64,000 nt of DNA from Streptomyces sp. CBMA152 (GTDB lineage Bacteria > Actinomycetota > Actinomycetes > Streptomycetales > Streptomycetaceae). The stretch's first letter is position 1. Each line of letters begins with the position of its first letter. Both the position numbers and the translations under genes were made by a program. The stretch is from assembly GCF_014596475.1 (NCBI RefSeq), contig NZ_MECJ01000013.1:1-64000 (forward strand). The letters run 5' to 3'. Below the pieces are notes generated by a model that made no database searches, was not told where the DNA came from, and saw only the letters and a list, made by a program, of their open reading frames with translations. Positions 8,540 to 17,574 of this stretch are shown piece after piece.

Positions 8540-9457
8540 ATGCGCGCGCAGTTCGTACTCTCGGAGATCGGCGTAGGTCTCCGCCGCAATCTGACCATGA
8601 CGTTCGCCGTCATCGTCTCCGTGGCCCTGTCCCTGGCCCTGTTCGGCGGTTCGCTGCTGATGCGGGACCAGGTCAACAACATGAAGGGCTACTGGTACGA
8701 CAAGGTCAACGTCTCGATCTTCCTCTGCAACAAGGCGGACGCCGAACAGGTCGCCAAGTGCGCCAAGGGTGCCGTCACCGCCCAGCAGAAGAAGGACATC
8801 GAGGGCGACCTGAAGAAGCTGGACATCGTCCAGACCGTCACGTACGAGTCGGCCGACGAGGCGTTCAAGCACTACAAGGAGCAGTTCGGCGACTCCCCGA
8901 TGGCCGGCTCGATCACGCCGGACCAGATGCAGGAGTCGTTCCGGGTCAAGCTGAAGGACCCCGAGAAGTTCAAGGTGGTCGCCACCGCCTTCGCCGGACG
9001 GGACGGCGTGCAGTCGGTGCAGGACCAGAAGGGCATCCTGGAGAACCTGTTCGGGCTGCTCAACGGCATGAACGTGGCCGCGGTGCTGGTCATGGCCGTG
9101 ATGCTGGTCGTGGCGCTGATGCTGATCGTCAACACGGTCCGGGTGTCCGCGTTCAGCAGACGGCGCGAGACCGGCATCATGCGCCTGGTCGGTGCTTCGA
9201 GCTTCTACATCCAGGCGCCGTTCATCATGGAGGCCGCCTTCGCCGGAGTGCTCGGCGGCATCGCCGCCTCCGGGATGCTGCTCGTGGGCCGTTATTTCAT
9301 GATCGACCACGGCCTCGACCTGTCGCACAAGCTGAATCTGATCAACTTCATCGGCTGGGACGCGGTCCTGGCCAAGCTGCCGCTGGTCCTCGCGGCGAGC
9401 GTGCTGATGCCCGCCCTCGCGGCCTTCTTCGCGCTCCGCAAGTACCTCAAGGTGTGA
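8540..9457 (+). CDS. ftsX: Cell-division membrane protein FtsX
   Basis: FtsX is the integral-membrane partner of FtsE and passes ATP-driven motion to peptidoglycan hydrolases outside the cell. This 305-residue copy has the family layout: a cytoplasmic start, membrane helix 1 (about 20-40) and an outer domain with Cys residues (about 45-170). Three further helices lie around 180-200, 225-250 and 275-300. The conserved 'NTVRVSAFSRRRETGIMRLVGAS' region precedes the third helix. The S41 protease gene is 68 bases downstream; linkage of ftsEX to a processing peptidase suggests a shared envelope role, which is inference. Confidence 0.96.
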   Translation: MRAQFVLSEIGVGLRRNLTMTFAVIVSVALSLALFGGSLLMRDQVNNMKGYWYDKVNVSIFLCNKADAEQVAKCAKGAVTAQQKKDIEGDLKKLDIVQTVTYESADEAFKHYKEQFGDSPMAGSITPDQMQESFRVKLKDPEKFKVVATAFAGRDGVQSVQDQKGILENLFGLLNGMNVAAVLVMAVMLVVALMLIVNTVRVSAFSRRRETGIMRLVGASSFYIQAPFIMEAAFAGVLGGIAASGMLLVGRYFMIDHGLDLSHKLNLINFIGWDAVLAKLPLVLAASVLMPALAAFFALRKYLKV

Positions 9458-9525
9458 CACGCGCCCCGGGCGCCGTAGGAGCAACAGCCCCTGCGGCGCC
9501 CTCGCGTTGTCCTAGACTCGACGCC

Positions 9526-10707
9526 ATGTCAGGTCCGGACCGCTGTCCCAGGCCCCGCGGAGTCCGCCGCGGGGCGACTCTGACATTGGTCTTCGTCTCG
9601 GTCCTCGCGACCGCAGCCGTGACCGGCTCGCTGCCCCGGGCCGACGAGCGCGGCACCCCGCTGCACGCCCGCCCCGCCTCGGCCGAGGCCCCCGCATCCG
9701 ACCGCGGCGAGGACGTGGCCCGGGCCGCCGCCGAGGCGGTGGCCGACGGCAAGTCTCCTTCCGCCGCGGCCGCCGAGGTCGTCAGCCGCAGCGGCGACCG
9801 ATGGGGCGCGGTGTACGACCCGAGCGCCTACGAGCAGTTCGAGGACGCCCTCGACGGCCGGTACACCGGCGTCGGCCTGTGGGCGCGGCGCACCGGCGAC
9901 GGCCGCGTCGAGGTGACCCGCGTCCAGCCCGGCGGACCGGCCGCCCGCGCCGGGATCGAGGCGGGGGACCGGCTCCGTACGATCGACGGCCGCGCGGTCG
10001 ACCAGCGGCCGGTCACCGAGGTCGTCTCGCTACTGCGGGGCGACGGGGCGGCCGCCGGGAGCCGGGTCGTGCTCGGTCTGGAGCGGGCCGGGCGCACCTG
10101 GGCCGAGTCGCTGCGCCGGGCCCTGCTCACCACCGAGGCCGTGACGGTCAGCGAACTGCCCGGCGGAGACGTGATGATCAAGGTGGCGGCGTTCACCAAG
10201 GGCTCGGGGGAGCGGGTGCGCACGGCGGTCCGCGAGGCCCCCGAAGGCGCCGGCGTCCTCCTCGACCTGCGGGGCAACACCGGCGGCCTGGTCAACGAGG
10301 CCGCCCGTGCCGCCTCCGCCTTCCTCGACGGCGGCCTGGTCGCCACGTACGACGTGCACGGCAGGCAGCGCGCGCTCTACGCGGACCCGGCCAACGGCGC
10401 CGACACCTCGAAGCCACTGGTCGTCCTGGTCGACGGCGGCACCATGAGCGCGGCCGAGCTGCTGACCGGGGCCCTCCAGGACCGGGGCCGCGCGGTCACC
10501 GTCGGCTCGCGCACCTTCGGCAAGGGCTCGGTCCAGATGCCGACCGACCTGCCGGACGGCTCGGTGGCCGAGCTGACCGTCGGCCACTACCGCACCCCGG
10601 CGGGCCACAGCGTGGACGGGAAGGGGATCACCCCGGACGTACCGGTCACCGAGCGGGCCCAGGAGCGGGCCGAGACAGTATTGAGTGGCCTCGGGGGGCG
10701 GTCGTAG
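9526..10707 (+). CDS. S41-family C-terminal processing protease with PDZ domain
   Basis: This 393-residue exported serine protease has a membrane or signal segment (about 14-37), a PDZ domain (about 105-180, 'GVGLWARRTGDG...GGPAARAGIEAGDRLRTIDG' pattern) and an S41 catalytic domain. The Ser/Lys dyad is Ser308 in 'GGTMSAAELL' and Lys333 in 'FGKGSVQ', the 25-residue spacing typical of CtpA/Prc proteases. Members trim the C-termini of secreted or membrane proteins. TAGACT at 9513-9518 lies eight bases before ATG 9526 and no ribosome site is visible, so the message may be leaderless. smpB follows after 18 bases. Confidence 0.93.
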   Translation: MSGPDRCPRPRGVRRGATLTLVFVSVLATAAVTGSLPRADERGTPLHARPASAEAPASDRGEDVARAAAEAVADGKSPSAAAAEVVSRSGDRWGAVYDPSAYEQFEDALDGRYTGVGLWARRTGDGRVEVTRVQPGGPAARAGIEAGDRLRTIDGRAVDQRPVTEVVSLLRGDGAAAGSRVVLGLERAGRTWAESLRRALLTTEAVTVSELPGGDVMIKVAAFTKGSGERVRTAVREAPEGAGVLLDLRGNTGGLVNEAARAASAFLDGGLVATYDVHGRQRALYADPANGADTSKPLVVLVDGGTMSAAELLTGALQDRGRAVTVGSRTFGKGSVQMPTDLPDGSVAELTVGHYRTPAGHSVDGKGITPDVPVTERAQERAETVLSGLGGRS

Positions 10708-10725
10708 TGCGAAAATGGCCGCACT

Positions 10726-11223
10726 ATGGCTAAGGCAAAAGACAAGGACAAGGGCAGCGGGCGCAAGCTGGTCGCGCAGAACAAGAAGGCGCGGCACGAC
10801 TACCTCATCATCGACACCTACGAGTGCGGTCTGGTGCTCACCGGCACCGAGGTGAAGTCGCTGCGCCAGGGGCGGGCCTCGCTGGTCGACGGGTTCGTGC
10901 AGATCGACGGGCACGAGGCGTGGCTGCACAACGTGCACATCCCGGAGTACGCACAGGGCACCTGGACCAACCACAGCGCCCGCCGCAAGCGGAAGCTGCT
11001 GCTGCACCGGGCCGAGATCGACAAGCTGGAGTCGAAGTCGTCGGAGACGGGTCACACGATCGTGCCCCTCGTCGTCTACTTCAAGGAAGGCCGGGCGAAG
11101 GTCGAGATCGCGCTGGCGAAGGGCAAGAAGGAGTACGACAAGCGCCAGACGCTGCGGGAGAAGCAGGACACCCGCGAGACGAACCGCGCCATCGCGGCGG
11201 CCAAGCGGCGCCAGCGGGCGTAA
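10726..11223 (+). CDS. smpB: SsrA-binding protein SmpB
   Basis: SmpB binds tmRNA and carries it into stalled ribosomes, where the pair rescues the ribosome and tags the incomplete protein. The 165-residue protein has the beta-barrel core ('[20 protein letters not shown]', '[16 protein letters not shown]') and the basic C-terminal tail that enters the mRNA channel ('[18 protein letters not shown]'). Length and motifs are normal. Its RNA partner ssrA starts only 81 bases downstream on the same strand. Confidence 0.98.
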   Translation: MAKAKDKDKGSGRKLVAQNKKARHDYLIIDTYECGLVLTGTEVKSLRQGRASLVDGFVQIDGHEAWLHNVHIPEYAQGTWTNHSARRKRKLLLHRAEIDKLESKSSETGHTIVPLVVYFKEGRAKVEIALAKGKKEYDKRQTLREKQDTRETNRAIAAAKRRQRA

Positions 11224-11304
11224 ATGTCCTGGCGGGCCGCGGTCCGCGTCGCGTACGATGGGTCCTGCACCTCACAGCGGGTGCGCGCATTGAAAAATCA
11301 ACAT

Positions 11305-11673
11305 GGGGATGATCGGTTTCGACAGCGGATGTCGAAGCAGGGGAAGCGTGTCGAGGAAGCGGCAATGATCTCGTAAACCATATGTCGCAACCAATAATCG
11401 CCAACACCAAGCGCGATTCCTTCGCCCTCGCTGCCTAAGTAGCGACTTGCGAAGTGTCAGCCCGGGGGTGATCCCGACCCGGATCCTGGCATCATCAAGG
11501 GATCTAAACTTCTGAGCCCGGTCACGGGGCCCAGGAGGAAATCAAACAGTGGCTGAGCCCGTCGGAGACTTGTTCGCGTGATCTCCGGGGCTGAGAAAAT
11601 CGCAGCGAACTGCACACGGAGAAGCCCTGATTCCGCACCGTTGGACGCGGGTTCGATTCCCGCCATCTCCACA
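11305..11673 (+). ncRNA. ssrA: Transfer-messenger RNA (tmRNA)
   Basis: The tRNA-like ends are clear: 5' GGGGATG pairs with 3' CATCTCC, the T-arm 'GGTTCGATTCC' is present, and the 3' end is followed by ACA rather than a full encoded CCA. The internal reading frame begins at 11400 and encodes the tag ANTKRDSFALAA, ending in TAA at 11436-11438. The terminal ALAA is the signal read by ClpXP-type proteases. The rest folds as pseudoknot regions. It acts with SmpB, encoded just upstream. Confidence 0.97.
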
Positions 11674-11689
11674 ATTCCCATGTGAGGCG

Positions 11690-11721
11690 AAGGCCCGGCT
11701 GCATCAAGCAGCCGGGCCTTT
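11690..11721. terminator. tmRNA terminator, probably bidirectional
   Basis: A perfect 13-bp stem (AAGGCCCGGCTGC / GCAGCCGGGCCTT) with a 5-base loop is followed by TTT. It lies between the tmRNA 3' end and the end of the convergent MFS gene, so it can stop both transcripts. Confidence 0.9.
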
Positions 11722-11740
11722 GTCGTACGTACGCGCCTTC

Positions 11741-13021
11741 TCACCGGCGCCGTGCCGGGCCCACCGCGCACACCGCCGTCGCCAGCGCCGCCGCGCAGGC
11801 CGGGGCGGCGTAGGCCGTCGTCGTGCTCGTCTGGTCGGCGAGCCAGCCGCCCGTGGCGGAGCCCAGTGCTATGCCGCCCAGGATCGCTGTGACCGCGAGG
11901 GTCATTCCTTCGTTCAAGCGGCCCTCGGGGGTGAGTCGCTGGGCCAGGGTCATCCCGGTGACCATCGTCGGGGCGGTCGCCGCGCCCGCGAGGAGCAGGG
12001 CGCCGGCCAGGACGACGAGCGAACCCGTACGGGCCGCGAGCAGCGGGAGGCACATCAGGGCCGTCATCGCACCCGTGCAGACCAGCAGCCGCCGGGACAC
12101 CGCACGCGCCGGGTGGACCGACCCGTACACCAGGCCCGCCACACACGAGCCCGCCGCCTGGAGCGCGAGGACTGCGCCGCCCGCCGAACCGTGGCCGAGC
12201 CGGTCCGCGTACGCCAGCGTGACCACCTCCATCGCGCCGAACACCGCGCCCGTGGCGAGGAAGACGGCGAGCAGGGCGGGCAGCCCGGGGGAGCGCAGGG
12301 GCGAGGGCGCGCGGTCGGTGCGCGCCGCGACCGGCGGTTCGGTGGAGCGCTGGGCCGCGAAGATCAGCATGCCGGTCATCAGCAGGACCACTCCGGTGAG
12401 CGTGCCCGCCTCTGGGAACAGCGCGGTGCACAGGAACGCGGCCGCCACCGGGCCGAGCATGAAGCACAGCTCGTCCACGGCCTGTTCGAAGGAGTTGGCG
12501 GTGTGCTGGGCGGCCGGGTCGCCCCGGTGGACATGGGCCCAGCGCGCCCGCGACATCCCGCCGGTGTTGGGGGTGGTGGCGGTGGCGGCGTACGCGGCGA
12601 ACAGCGTCCAGTTCGGGGCGTTCAGGCGTACGCAGAGGAGCAGGGCCAGCGAGCCGAGCGCGGCGATCGCGGTGGCGGGCACGGCGACCCGGGCCTGGCC
12701 GAGCCGGTCGACCAGGCGGGCCGTCCAGGGCGCGACGACCGCGGTGGCGGCGAGACCGGTGGCGGTGACGGCGCCGGCCAGGGCGTACGAGCCGCGCGAT
12801 CCGGCGATCATGATCACGGCGCTGACGCTGAACATGCCCATCGGGAGCCGGGCGACGAGGTTGCCGAGCGTGAAGGCACGGGCGCCGGGGACGGCGAAGA
12901 GGCGACGGTAGGGGGCGGCCCAACGGGCGCGTATGCGGGGACGGCGCGGGCTCTTCTGCTCGTACGGGACCGGCTCGGCGAGGACGAGCGTGGAGCCCGA
13001 CATGGTCATCAGTTGCGGCAT
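11741..13021 (-). CDS. MFS transporter (probable exporter)
   Basis: This 426-residue membrane protein has about 12 membrane helices and the loop 2-3 motif 'ARLVDRLGQARV', a form of the MFS GxxxDRxGRR signature. It is the length of drug or metabolite exporters; the substrate cannot be read from sequence. ATG 13021 is preferred because GAGG lies nine bases upstream, whereas in-frame ATGs at 13009 and 13003 lack a ribosome site. A divergently transcribed LysR regulator starts 100 bp away, the usual layout for a transporter controlled by its neighbour. Confidence 0.9.
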   Translation of the reverse strand: MPQLMTMSGSTLVLAEPVPYEQKSPRRPRIRARWAAPYRRLFAVPGARAFTLGNLVARLPMGMFSVSAVIMIAGSRGSYALAGAVTATGLAATAVVAPWTARLVDRLGQARVAVPATAIAALGSLALLLCVRLNAPNWTLFAAYAATATTPNTGGMSRARWAHVHRGDPAAQHTANSFEQAVDELCFMLGPVAAAFLCTALFPEAGTLTGVVLLMTGMLIFAAQRSTEPPVAARTDRAPSPLRSPGLPALLAVFLATGAVFGAMEVVTLAYADRLGHGSAGGAVLALQAAGSCVAGLVYGSVHPARAVSRRLLVCTGAMTALMCLPLLAARTGSLVVLAGALLLAGAATAPTMVTGMTLAQRLTPEGRLNEGMTLAVTAILGGIALGSATGGWLADQTSTTTAYAAPACAAALATAVCAVGPARRR

Positions 13022-13043
13022 GCAAAAGAGCCTCGCCGCAGGG

Positions 13044-13097
13044 GTGTTGCGGCGTCCAACACCTGATCCGGGCCCATTCACGCACTTCTGTTGTGAA
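13044..13097. promoter_or_regulatory. LysR-type operator between the MFS and LysR genes
   Basis: The 99-bp divergent spacer holds a perfect dyad GTGTTG-N7-CAACAC at 13044-13062, which contains the T-N11-A core typical of LysR sites. A second dyad TTCAC-N11-GTGAA is at 13077-13097. Two dyads 33 bp apart centre to centre fit a recognition site and an activation site on the same face of the helix. Confidence 0.6.
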
Positions 13098-13120
13098 CGG
13101 CTCTGCGGTTGACTTGGCGG

Positions 13121-14080
13121 GTGCCCCAGGACATCGACCCCCGACTGCTGCGCGCGTTCACCGCGACCGCCGAGGAACTCCACTTCACCCGCGCCGCCGC
13201 CCGCCTCTTCGTCGCCCAGCAGGCGCTCAGCCGGGACATCCGGCGGCTCGAACGGGAGCTGGGCGCCGAGCTGTTCGTGCGGACCACGCGCGCGGTGGAG
13301 CTCACCGCCGACGGTACGCGGCTGCTGCCGCACGCCCGCCGGGTGCTCGCCGCGCACGACGAACTCCGCGCCGCCTGGGCCGTCGACGCCCGCCCGCTGA
13401 TCGTCGACATCGGCGCGCCGGTCGGCACCGGCCACCGGGTGCTGACCCGGGCCCGGGAGGTGGCGCCCGGCCCCGAGTTCGTCGTCCGCTATCTCACCGG
13501 GCTCACGGGGGCCGCGGCCGACATCCTGGCGGGCCGGGTCGACGTCTCGTTCGGCCGGGTCGCGGGTCTGGAGCCGTCGGTGCTCGCGGGCCTGGCCCAT
13601 CAGCCGGTGCGTTACGAGCGGATGGCGGTGCTGCTCCCCGACGACCACAGGCTCGCGCACCTGGCGGAGATCCCGGTCGACACGCTCAAGGGCGAGACGC
13701 TGTACGCGGGCGTGGGCAATCCGGCCACCGCCGAGTGGACCGACCTCGCGGCGCGGCTCTTCGCCGGGCGAGGGGTGGAACTGGCGCCTCCGTTCCCGGA
13801 GATCTCCGGCGAGGAGGAGTTCACCCGGGTGGTGCGCGGGCGCGGCTGGTCGGTGCTGGCCAGCATGGACTTCCTGGCGATACCCGGGATGACGCTCCGC
13901 CCGCTGACCGCTCCCGTACCGCTGTCACCGGTGTCGCTGGTGTGGCGCAAGGGGCTGCGGCACCCGGGTCTGGAGGTGCTCCGAGAGGTCGCCCATGGCA
14001 TAGCAACGGCAAATGCTTGGCTTGAAATCCCCCAGAAAAGTTGGCTTCCTGACGTCGATCTGTCGCTCATGTCCCAGTGA
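13121..14080 (+). CDS. LysR-family transcriptional regulator
   Basis: This roughly 319-residue protein has the LysR N-terminal winged helix-turn-helix ('LRAFTATAEELHFTRAAARL', then 'QQALSRDIRRLERELG') and a C-terminal periplasmic-binding-like effector domain (about 90-300). GTG 13121 puts the HTH at the usual distance from the start; an in-frame TTG at 13109 is an alternative and neither has a strong ribosome site. It probably controls the divergent MFS exporter and itself through the dyads between them. The effector is unknown. Confidence 0.88.
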   Translation: MPQDIDPRLLRAFTATAEELHFTRAAARLFVAQQALSRDIRRLERELGAELFVRTTRAVELTADGTRLLPHARRVLAAHDELRAAWAVDARPLIVDIGAPVGTGHRVLTRAREVAPGPEFVVRYLTGLTGAAADILAGRVDVSFGRVAGLEPSVLAGLAHQPVRYERMAVLLPDDHRLAHLAEIPVDTLKGETLYAGVGNPATAEWTDLAARLFAGRGVELAPPFPEISGEEEFTRVVRGRGWSVLASMDFLAIPGMTLRPLTAPVPLSPVSLVWRKGLRHPGLEVLREVAHGIATANAWLEIPQKSWLPDVDLSLMSQ

Positions 14081-14278
14081 TGCCCATCTGGTGCCTTCCA
14101 CAGGATGAACAACACTTGGCGTACGAACACGGGTGTCACTGGGGTGCGCTACATTCATCCCCCGGGTGCGGTGTGGTAGTGGGGGCGTGCGGAGCGGATG
14201 TGGTCCGGTCCTGCTGCAATGCCCGCCGAGTCGTGCGCGCAACCCGCGAATCATCCAGGTGGGAAGTGCGTACGCAAA

Positions 14279-15409
14279 GTGGACAATTGGCGAAAAGAAG
14301 CCCCTCAGGGGCAGCCCGGGAATCGCATCGAGAAGCCCCGTGGCCCGCTCGATGACCTGACGATGGAACTGAGCGTCCCCAAGGGGCAGTTCGGCGGTCC
14401 GGCGACGAAGCCGGTCCCGAAGGCCGACCAGGGCGCGCCGACGAAGCCCGTACCGACGGTCGACCGAGAAGCGACGACCAGGCTGGTTCCGTTGGCCAAG
14501 AAGGTGCCGACGGTCGACCAGGGCACGGCGACGAAGCCGGTCCCGACGGTCGACCAGGGCGCGCCGACGAAGCCGGTGCCGACGGTCGACCAGGGCGCGC
14601 CGACGAAGCCCGTACCGACGGTCGACCGGGAAGCGACGACCAAACTGGCTCCGTTGGCGAAGAAGGTGCCGGTCGCCGACCAGGCACCTGCGACGCAGCC
14701 GGTGCCGGTGGCGAAGCAGGCACTCCCGACGCAGCCGATACCGAGGGCGAGTCAGGGTCCGGCGACGGAGCCGATACCCGTCTTCACGCAGCCGACGCCA
14801 CACCAGGTTCCGACGTCGCACCAGGTCCCGCCGGTGCAACACGTTCCATTTGCGAATCAGGCGCCGGTCACGCACCAGGCCCCCGTCCCCAACCTCGGCC
14901 CCATCCAGCCCGCCGAGGCCGACGGACCCGTGTTCGTCGACCAGAGCGGCCGCCGGGGCAAGAAGCTGCGCGGGCTCGGCTGGCTCTTCGGCCTGGCCTG
15001 CGCCTGCTACGCGGTGATGATCGTCGCCAGCCTCCTCGGCGGCAGTTCCCGCGCGCCCTGGCTCGGCATACCCGGCCCGGCCGCCAAGGACAAGAAGCCC
15101 GAGACGATCAGGGTCACGCCCGCGCCCACCGAATCCGCCGCCCACCTGCCCCTCGGAGCCAAGCCGCACGCCTCCGAGAAGGGCAAGCCGCACCCCAAGG
15201 CCGGCGCCTCCAACGGCGCCAAGGCCACCCCCAAGCCGGGCAAGTCCGGCCGCCCCGGCAAGTCCACGGCCACCCCGCACCCCGGCGCCTCGCAGACCGC
15301 GAAGCCGCCGACGGGTGGCCACTCGGCAGGTCCGGGTCTCCCCACCGGCCCCACCGGCAGCCCCTCCGGTCTGTCGTGGCCGACTCCGCACACTGGAGCC
15401 AGCACGTGA
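14279..15409 (+). CDS. matA: Pro/Thr/Val-repeat membrane protein, MatA-type
   Basis: The protein has an N-terminal half built from 12-residue units such as 'APTKPVPTVDQG', a basic segment, one membrane helix ('GWLFGLACACYAVMIVASLL'), and a Lys/Pro-rich outer tail. From S. coelicolor gene order this is matA of the mycelial-aggregation locus. A structural or partner role for the MatB synthase is likely but not shown by sequence. The start is uncertain: GTG 14279 is used, with ATG 14363 and ATG 14219 also in frame and none with a clear ribosome site. TACATT at 14150-14155 may be its -10 box. The stop overlaps the matB start (GTGA), so the two are translationally coupled. Confidence 0.7.
   Translation: MDNWRKEAPQGQPGNRIEKPRGPLDDLTMELSVPKGQFGGPATKPVPKADQGAPTKPVPTVDREATTRLVPLAKKVPTVDQGTATKPVPTVDQGAPTKPVPTVDQGAPTKPVPTVDREATTKLAPLAKKVPVADQAPATQPVPVAKQALPTQPIPRASQGPATEPIPVFTQPTPHQVPTSHQVPPVQHVPFANQAPVTHQAPVPNLGPIQPAEADGPVFVDQSGRRGKKLRGLGWLFGLACACYAVMIVASLLGGSSRAPWLGIPGPAAKDKKPETIRVTPAPTESAAHLPLGAKPHASEKGKPHPKAGASNGAKATPKPGKSGRPGKSTATPHPGASQTAKPPTGGHSAGPGLPTGPTGSPSGLSWPTPHTGAST
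14400..14670 (+). repeat. 36-bp tandem repeats coding the MatA repeat region
   Basis: Units of about 36 bp of the type GCGCCGACGAAGCCCGTACC plus GACGGTCGACC recur in frame. Two longer 'EATT(R/K)L(V/A)PLAKKVP' blocks lie at the ends of the array. Similar units read on the minus strand also stay open, which explains the spurious minus-strand frame here. Copy number is likely to vary between strains. Confidence 0.75.
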
Positions 15410-17574
15410 ACGCCCGCCGTACCCCCGGACGTCGAAGACTTCCGATGCGCTATCTGCTGCCCCTGCTCTTCCTCGTCGCGCTGTTCGCGATGCTGATGCT
15501 GCGCGGGTACGTACACAACGAGATCCTCGCCGACCACCGAATACGCCCCGACGCGGCCACCGACCAGGTGCCCGACCGCATCCTGGACGGCGGCCCGGTC
15601 ATCGACGCGCGCGGCCCCGGCAAGCCGACGAGCCTCGACATCCCCAAGCACAAGCTCGTGCTCACCTTCGACGACGGCCCGGACCCCACCTGGACCCCGA
15701 AGGTGCTCGACGCGCTGAAGAAGTACCACGCGCACGGCGTCTTCTTCGTGACCGGCGCCAACGCGGCCCGCTATCCCGACCTGATCAGGCGGATGGTCGA
15801 CGAGGGCCACGAGGTCGGCCTGCACACCTTCAACCACCCCGACCTCTCCTACCAGTCGCACGCCCGTATCGACTGGGAGCTGGCGCAGAACCAGCTGGCG
15901 CTCGAAGGCGCGGCGGGCATCCGCACCTCGCTCTTCCGCCCGCCGTACTCGTCGTTCGCGGACGCGATCGACGACAAGAACTGGCCGGTCATCAAGTACG
16001 TCGGCAGCATGGGCTACATCACCGCCCTGGACTCCACCGACAGCGAGGACTGGCAGCGCCCCGGCATCGACACGATCATCAAGAACGCGACGCCGAAGCA
16101 CGGCAAGGGCGCCATCGTCCTGATGCACGACTCCGGCGGCAACCGTTCGCAGACCGTGGCCGCGCTCGACACCTTCCTGCCCAAGCTCCAGGGCAAGGGC
16201 TACACGTTCGTCAACCTCACCGAGGCGCTGAACGCGCCGAGCGCGCACACCCCGGTGACCGGGATGGAGCTGTGGAAGGGCAAGGCGTTCGTCTTCGCCG
16301 TCCAGGCGGCCGAGCACACCACCGACGTCCTGGTGGGCGGGCTCGCCGTGATCGGCGTGCTGGTCTTCGCCCGGTTCGGCCTGATGCTGATCCTGTCGTT
16401 CCTGCACGCCCGCAAGGTCCGTAAGCGCGGCTTCCGCTGGGGTCCGGAGGTCACCGAGCCGGTCTCGGTGATCGTCCCCGCGTACAACGAGCGCGAGTGC
16501 ATCGCCAACACTGTCCGCTCGCTGATGGCCAGCGACCACCCCATCGAGGTCCTGGTCGTCGACGACGGCTCCACCGACGGCACCGCCGACATCGTCGAGG
16601 CGATGGGGCTGCCGAACGTCCGGGTGATCCGCCAGGCCAACGGCGGCAAGCCGTCGGCGCTCAACAACGGCCTGCGGCACGCCCGTTACGACATCGTCGT
16701 GATGATGGACGGCGACACCGTCTTCGAGCCGACGACCGTACGCGAGCTGGTGCAGCCGTTCGGCGACCACCGGGTCGGCGCGGTCGCGGGCAACGCCAAG
16801 GTCGGCAACCGCGACTCGCTCATCGGCGCCTGGCAGCACATCGAGTACGTGATGGGCTTCAACCTGGACCGCCGGATGTACGACGTGCTCGGCTGCATGC
16901 CGACCATCCCCGGCGCGGTCGGCGCTTTCCGCCGCACCGCCCTTGAGCGGGTCGGCGGCATCAGCGAGGACACCCTCGCCGAGGACACCGACGTCACCAT
17001 GGCCATGCACCGCGACGGCTGGCGGGTCGTGTACGCGGAGAACGCGCGCGCCTGGACCGAGGCCCCCGAGACCGTCCAGCAGCTCTGGTCCCAGCGCTAC
17101 CGCTGGTCGTACGGAACGATGCAGGCGATCTGGAAGCACCGCCGCGCGGTCTTCGAGCGCGGCCCGTCCGGCCGCTTCGGCCGCGTGGGTCTGCCGCTGG
17201 TGTCCCTGTTCATGGTCCTGGCCCCGCTGCTCGCGCCCCTGATCGACGTCTTCCTCCTGTACGGCCTGGTCTTCGGCCCGACCCAGAAGACGATCCTCGC
17301 GTGGCTCGGCGTGCTGCTGATCCAACTGGTCTGCGCGGCCTACGCGTTCCGCCTGGACCGCGAGCGCCTGACCCACCTGGTCTCGCTCCCGCTCCAGCAG
17401 ATCCTCTACCGCCAGCTGATGTACGTGGTGCTCCTCCAGTCCTGGATCACCGCCCTCACCGGCGGCCGCCTGCGCTGGCAGAAGCTGCGGCGCACCGGTG
17501 TGGTCGAGGCGCCCGGGTCCACGACCAAGCAGCGCCGCACCGCCGAGACCCAGGACCGGAGGCCCGTCGCGTGA
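15406..17574 (+). CDS. matB: Bifunctional polysaccharide deacetylase / family 2 glycosyltransferase MatB
   Basis: This 722-residue membrane enzyme joins two functions. After a membrane anchor (about 9-29) comes a NodB-type deacetylase: Asp89-Asp90 in 'LTFDDGPD', 'HTFNHPD', 'FRPPYSSF' and 'LMHDSGGNR'. A membrane segment near 305-330 leads to a GT2 synthase with 'DDGSTDG' (from 386), 'MMDGDT', 'AEDTDVTMAM' and 'QRYRW' (563-567), and then several membrane helices. The same activities are separate proteins in the Pga/Ica systems that make poly-beta-1,6-N-acetylglucosamine. In S. coelicolor matB is reported to make such an adhesive glycan and cause pellet growth. GTG 15406 has GGAG eight bases upstream and overlaps the matA stop. 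Confidence 0.9.
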   Translation: MNARRTPGRRRLPMRYLLPLLFLVALFAMLMLRGYVHNEILADHRIRPDAATDQVPDRILDGGPVIDARGPGKPTSLDIPKHKLVLTFDDGPDPTWTPKVLDALKKYHAHGVFFVTGANAARYPDLIRRMVDEGHEVGLHTFNHPDLSYQSHARIDWELAQNQLALEGAAGIRTSLFRPPYSSFADAIDDKNWPVIKYVGSMGYITALDSTDSEDWQRPGIDTIIKNATPKHGKGAIVLMHDSGGNRSQTVAALDTFLPKLQGKGYTFVNLTEALNAPSAHTPVTGMELWKGKAFVFAVQAAEHTTDVLVGGLAVIGVLVFARFGLMLILSFLHARKVRKRGFRWGPEVTEPVSVIVPAYNERECIANTVRSLMASDHPIEVLVVDDGSTDGTADIVEAMGLPNVRVIRQANGGKPSALNNGLRHARYDIVVMMDGDTVFEPTTVRELVQPFGDHRVGAVAGNAKVGNRDSLIGAWQHIEYVMGFNLDRRMYDVLGCMPTIPGAVGAFRRTALERVGGISEDTLAEDTDVTMAMHRDGWRVVYAENARAWTEAPETVQQLWSQRYRWSYGTMQAIWKHRRAVFERGPSGRFGRVGLPLVSLFMVLAPLLAPLIDVFLLYGLVFGPTQKTILAWLGVLLIQLVCAAYAFRLDRERLTHLVSLPLQQILYRQLMYVVLLQSWITALTGGRLRWQKLRRTGVVEAPGSTTKQRRTAETQDRRPVA

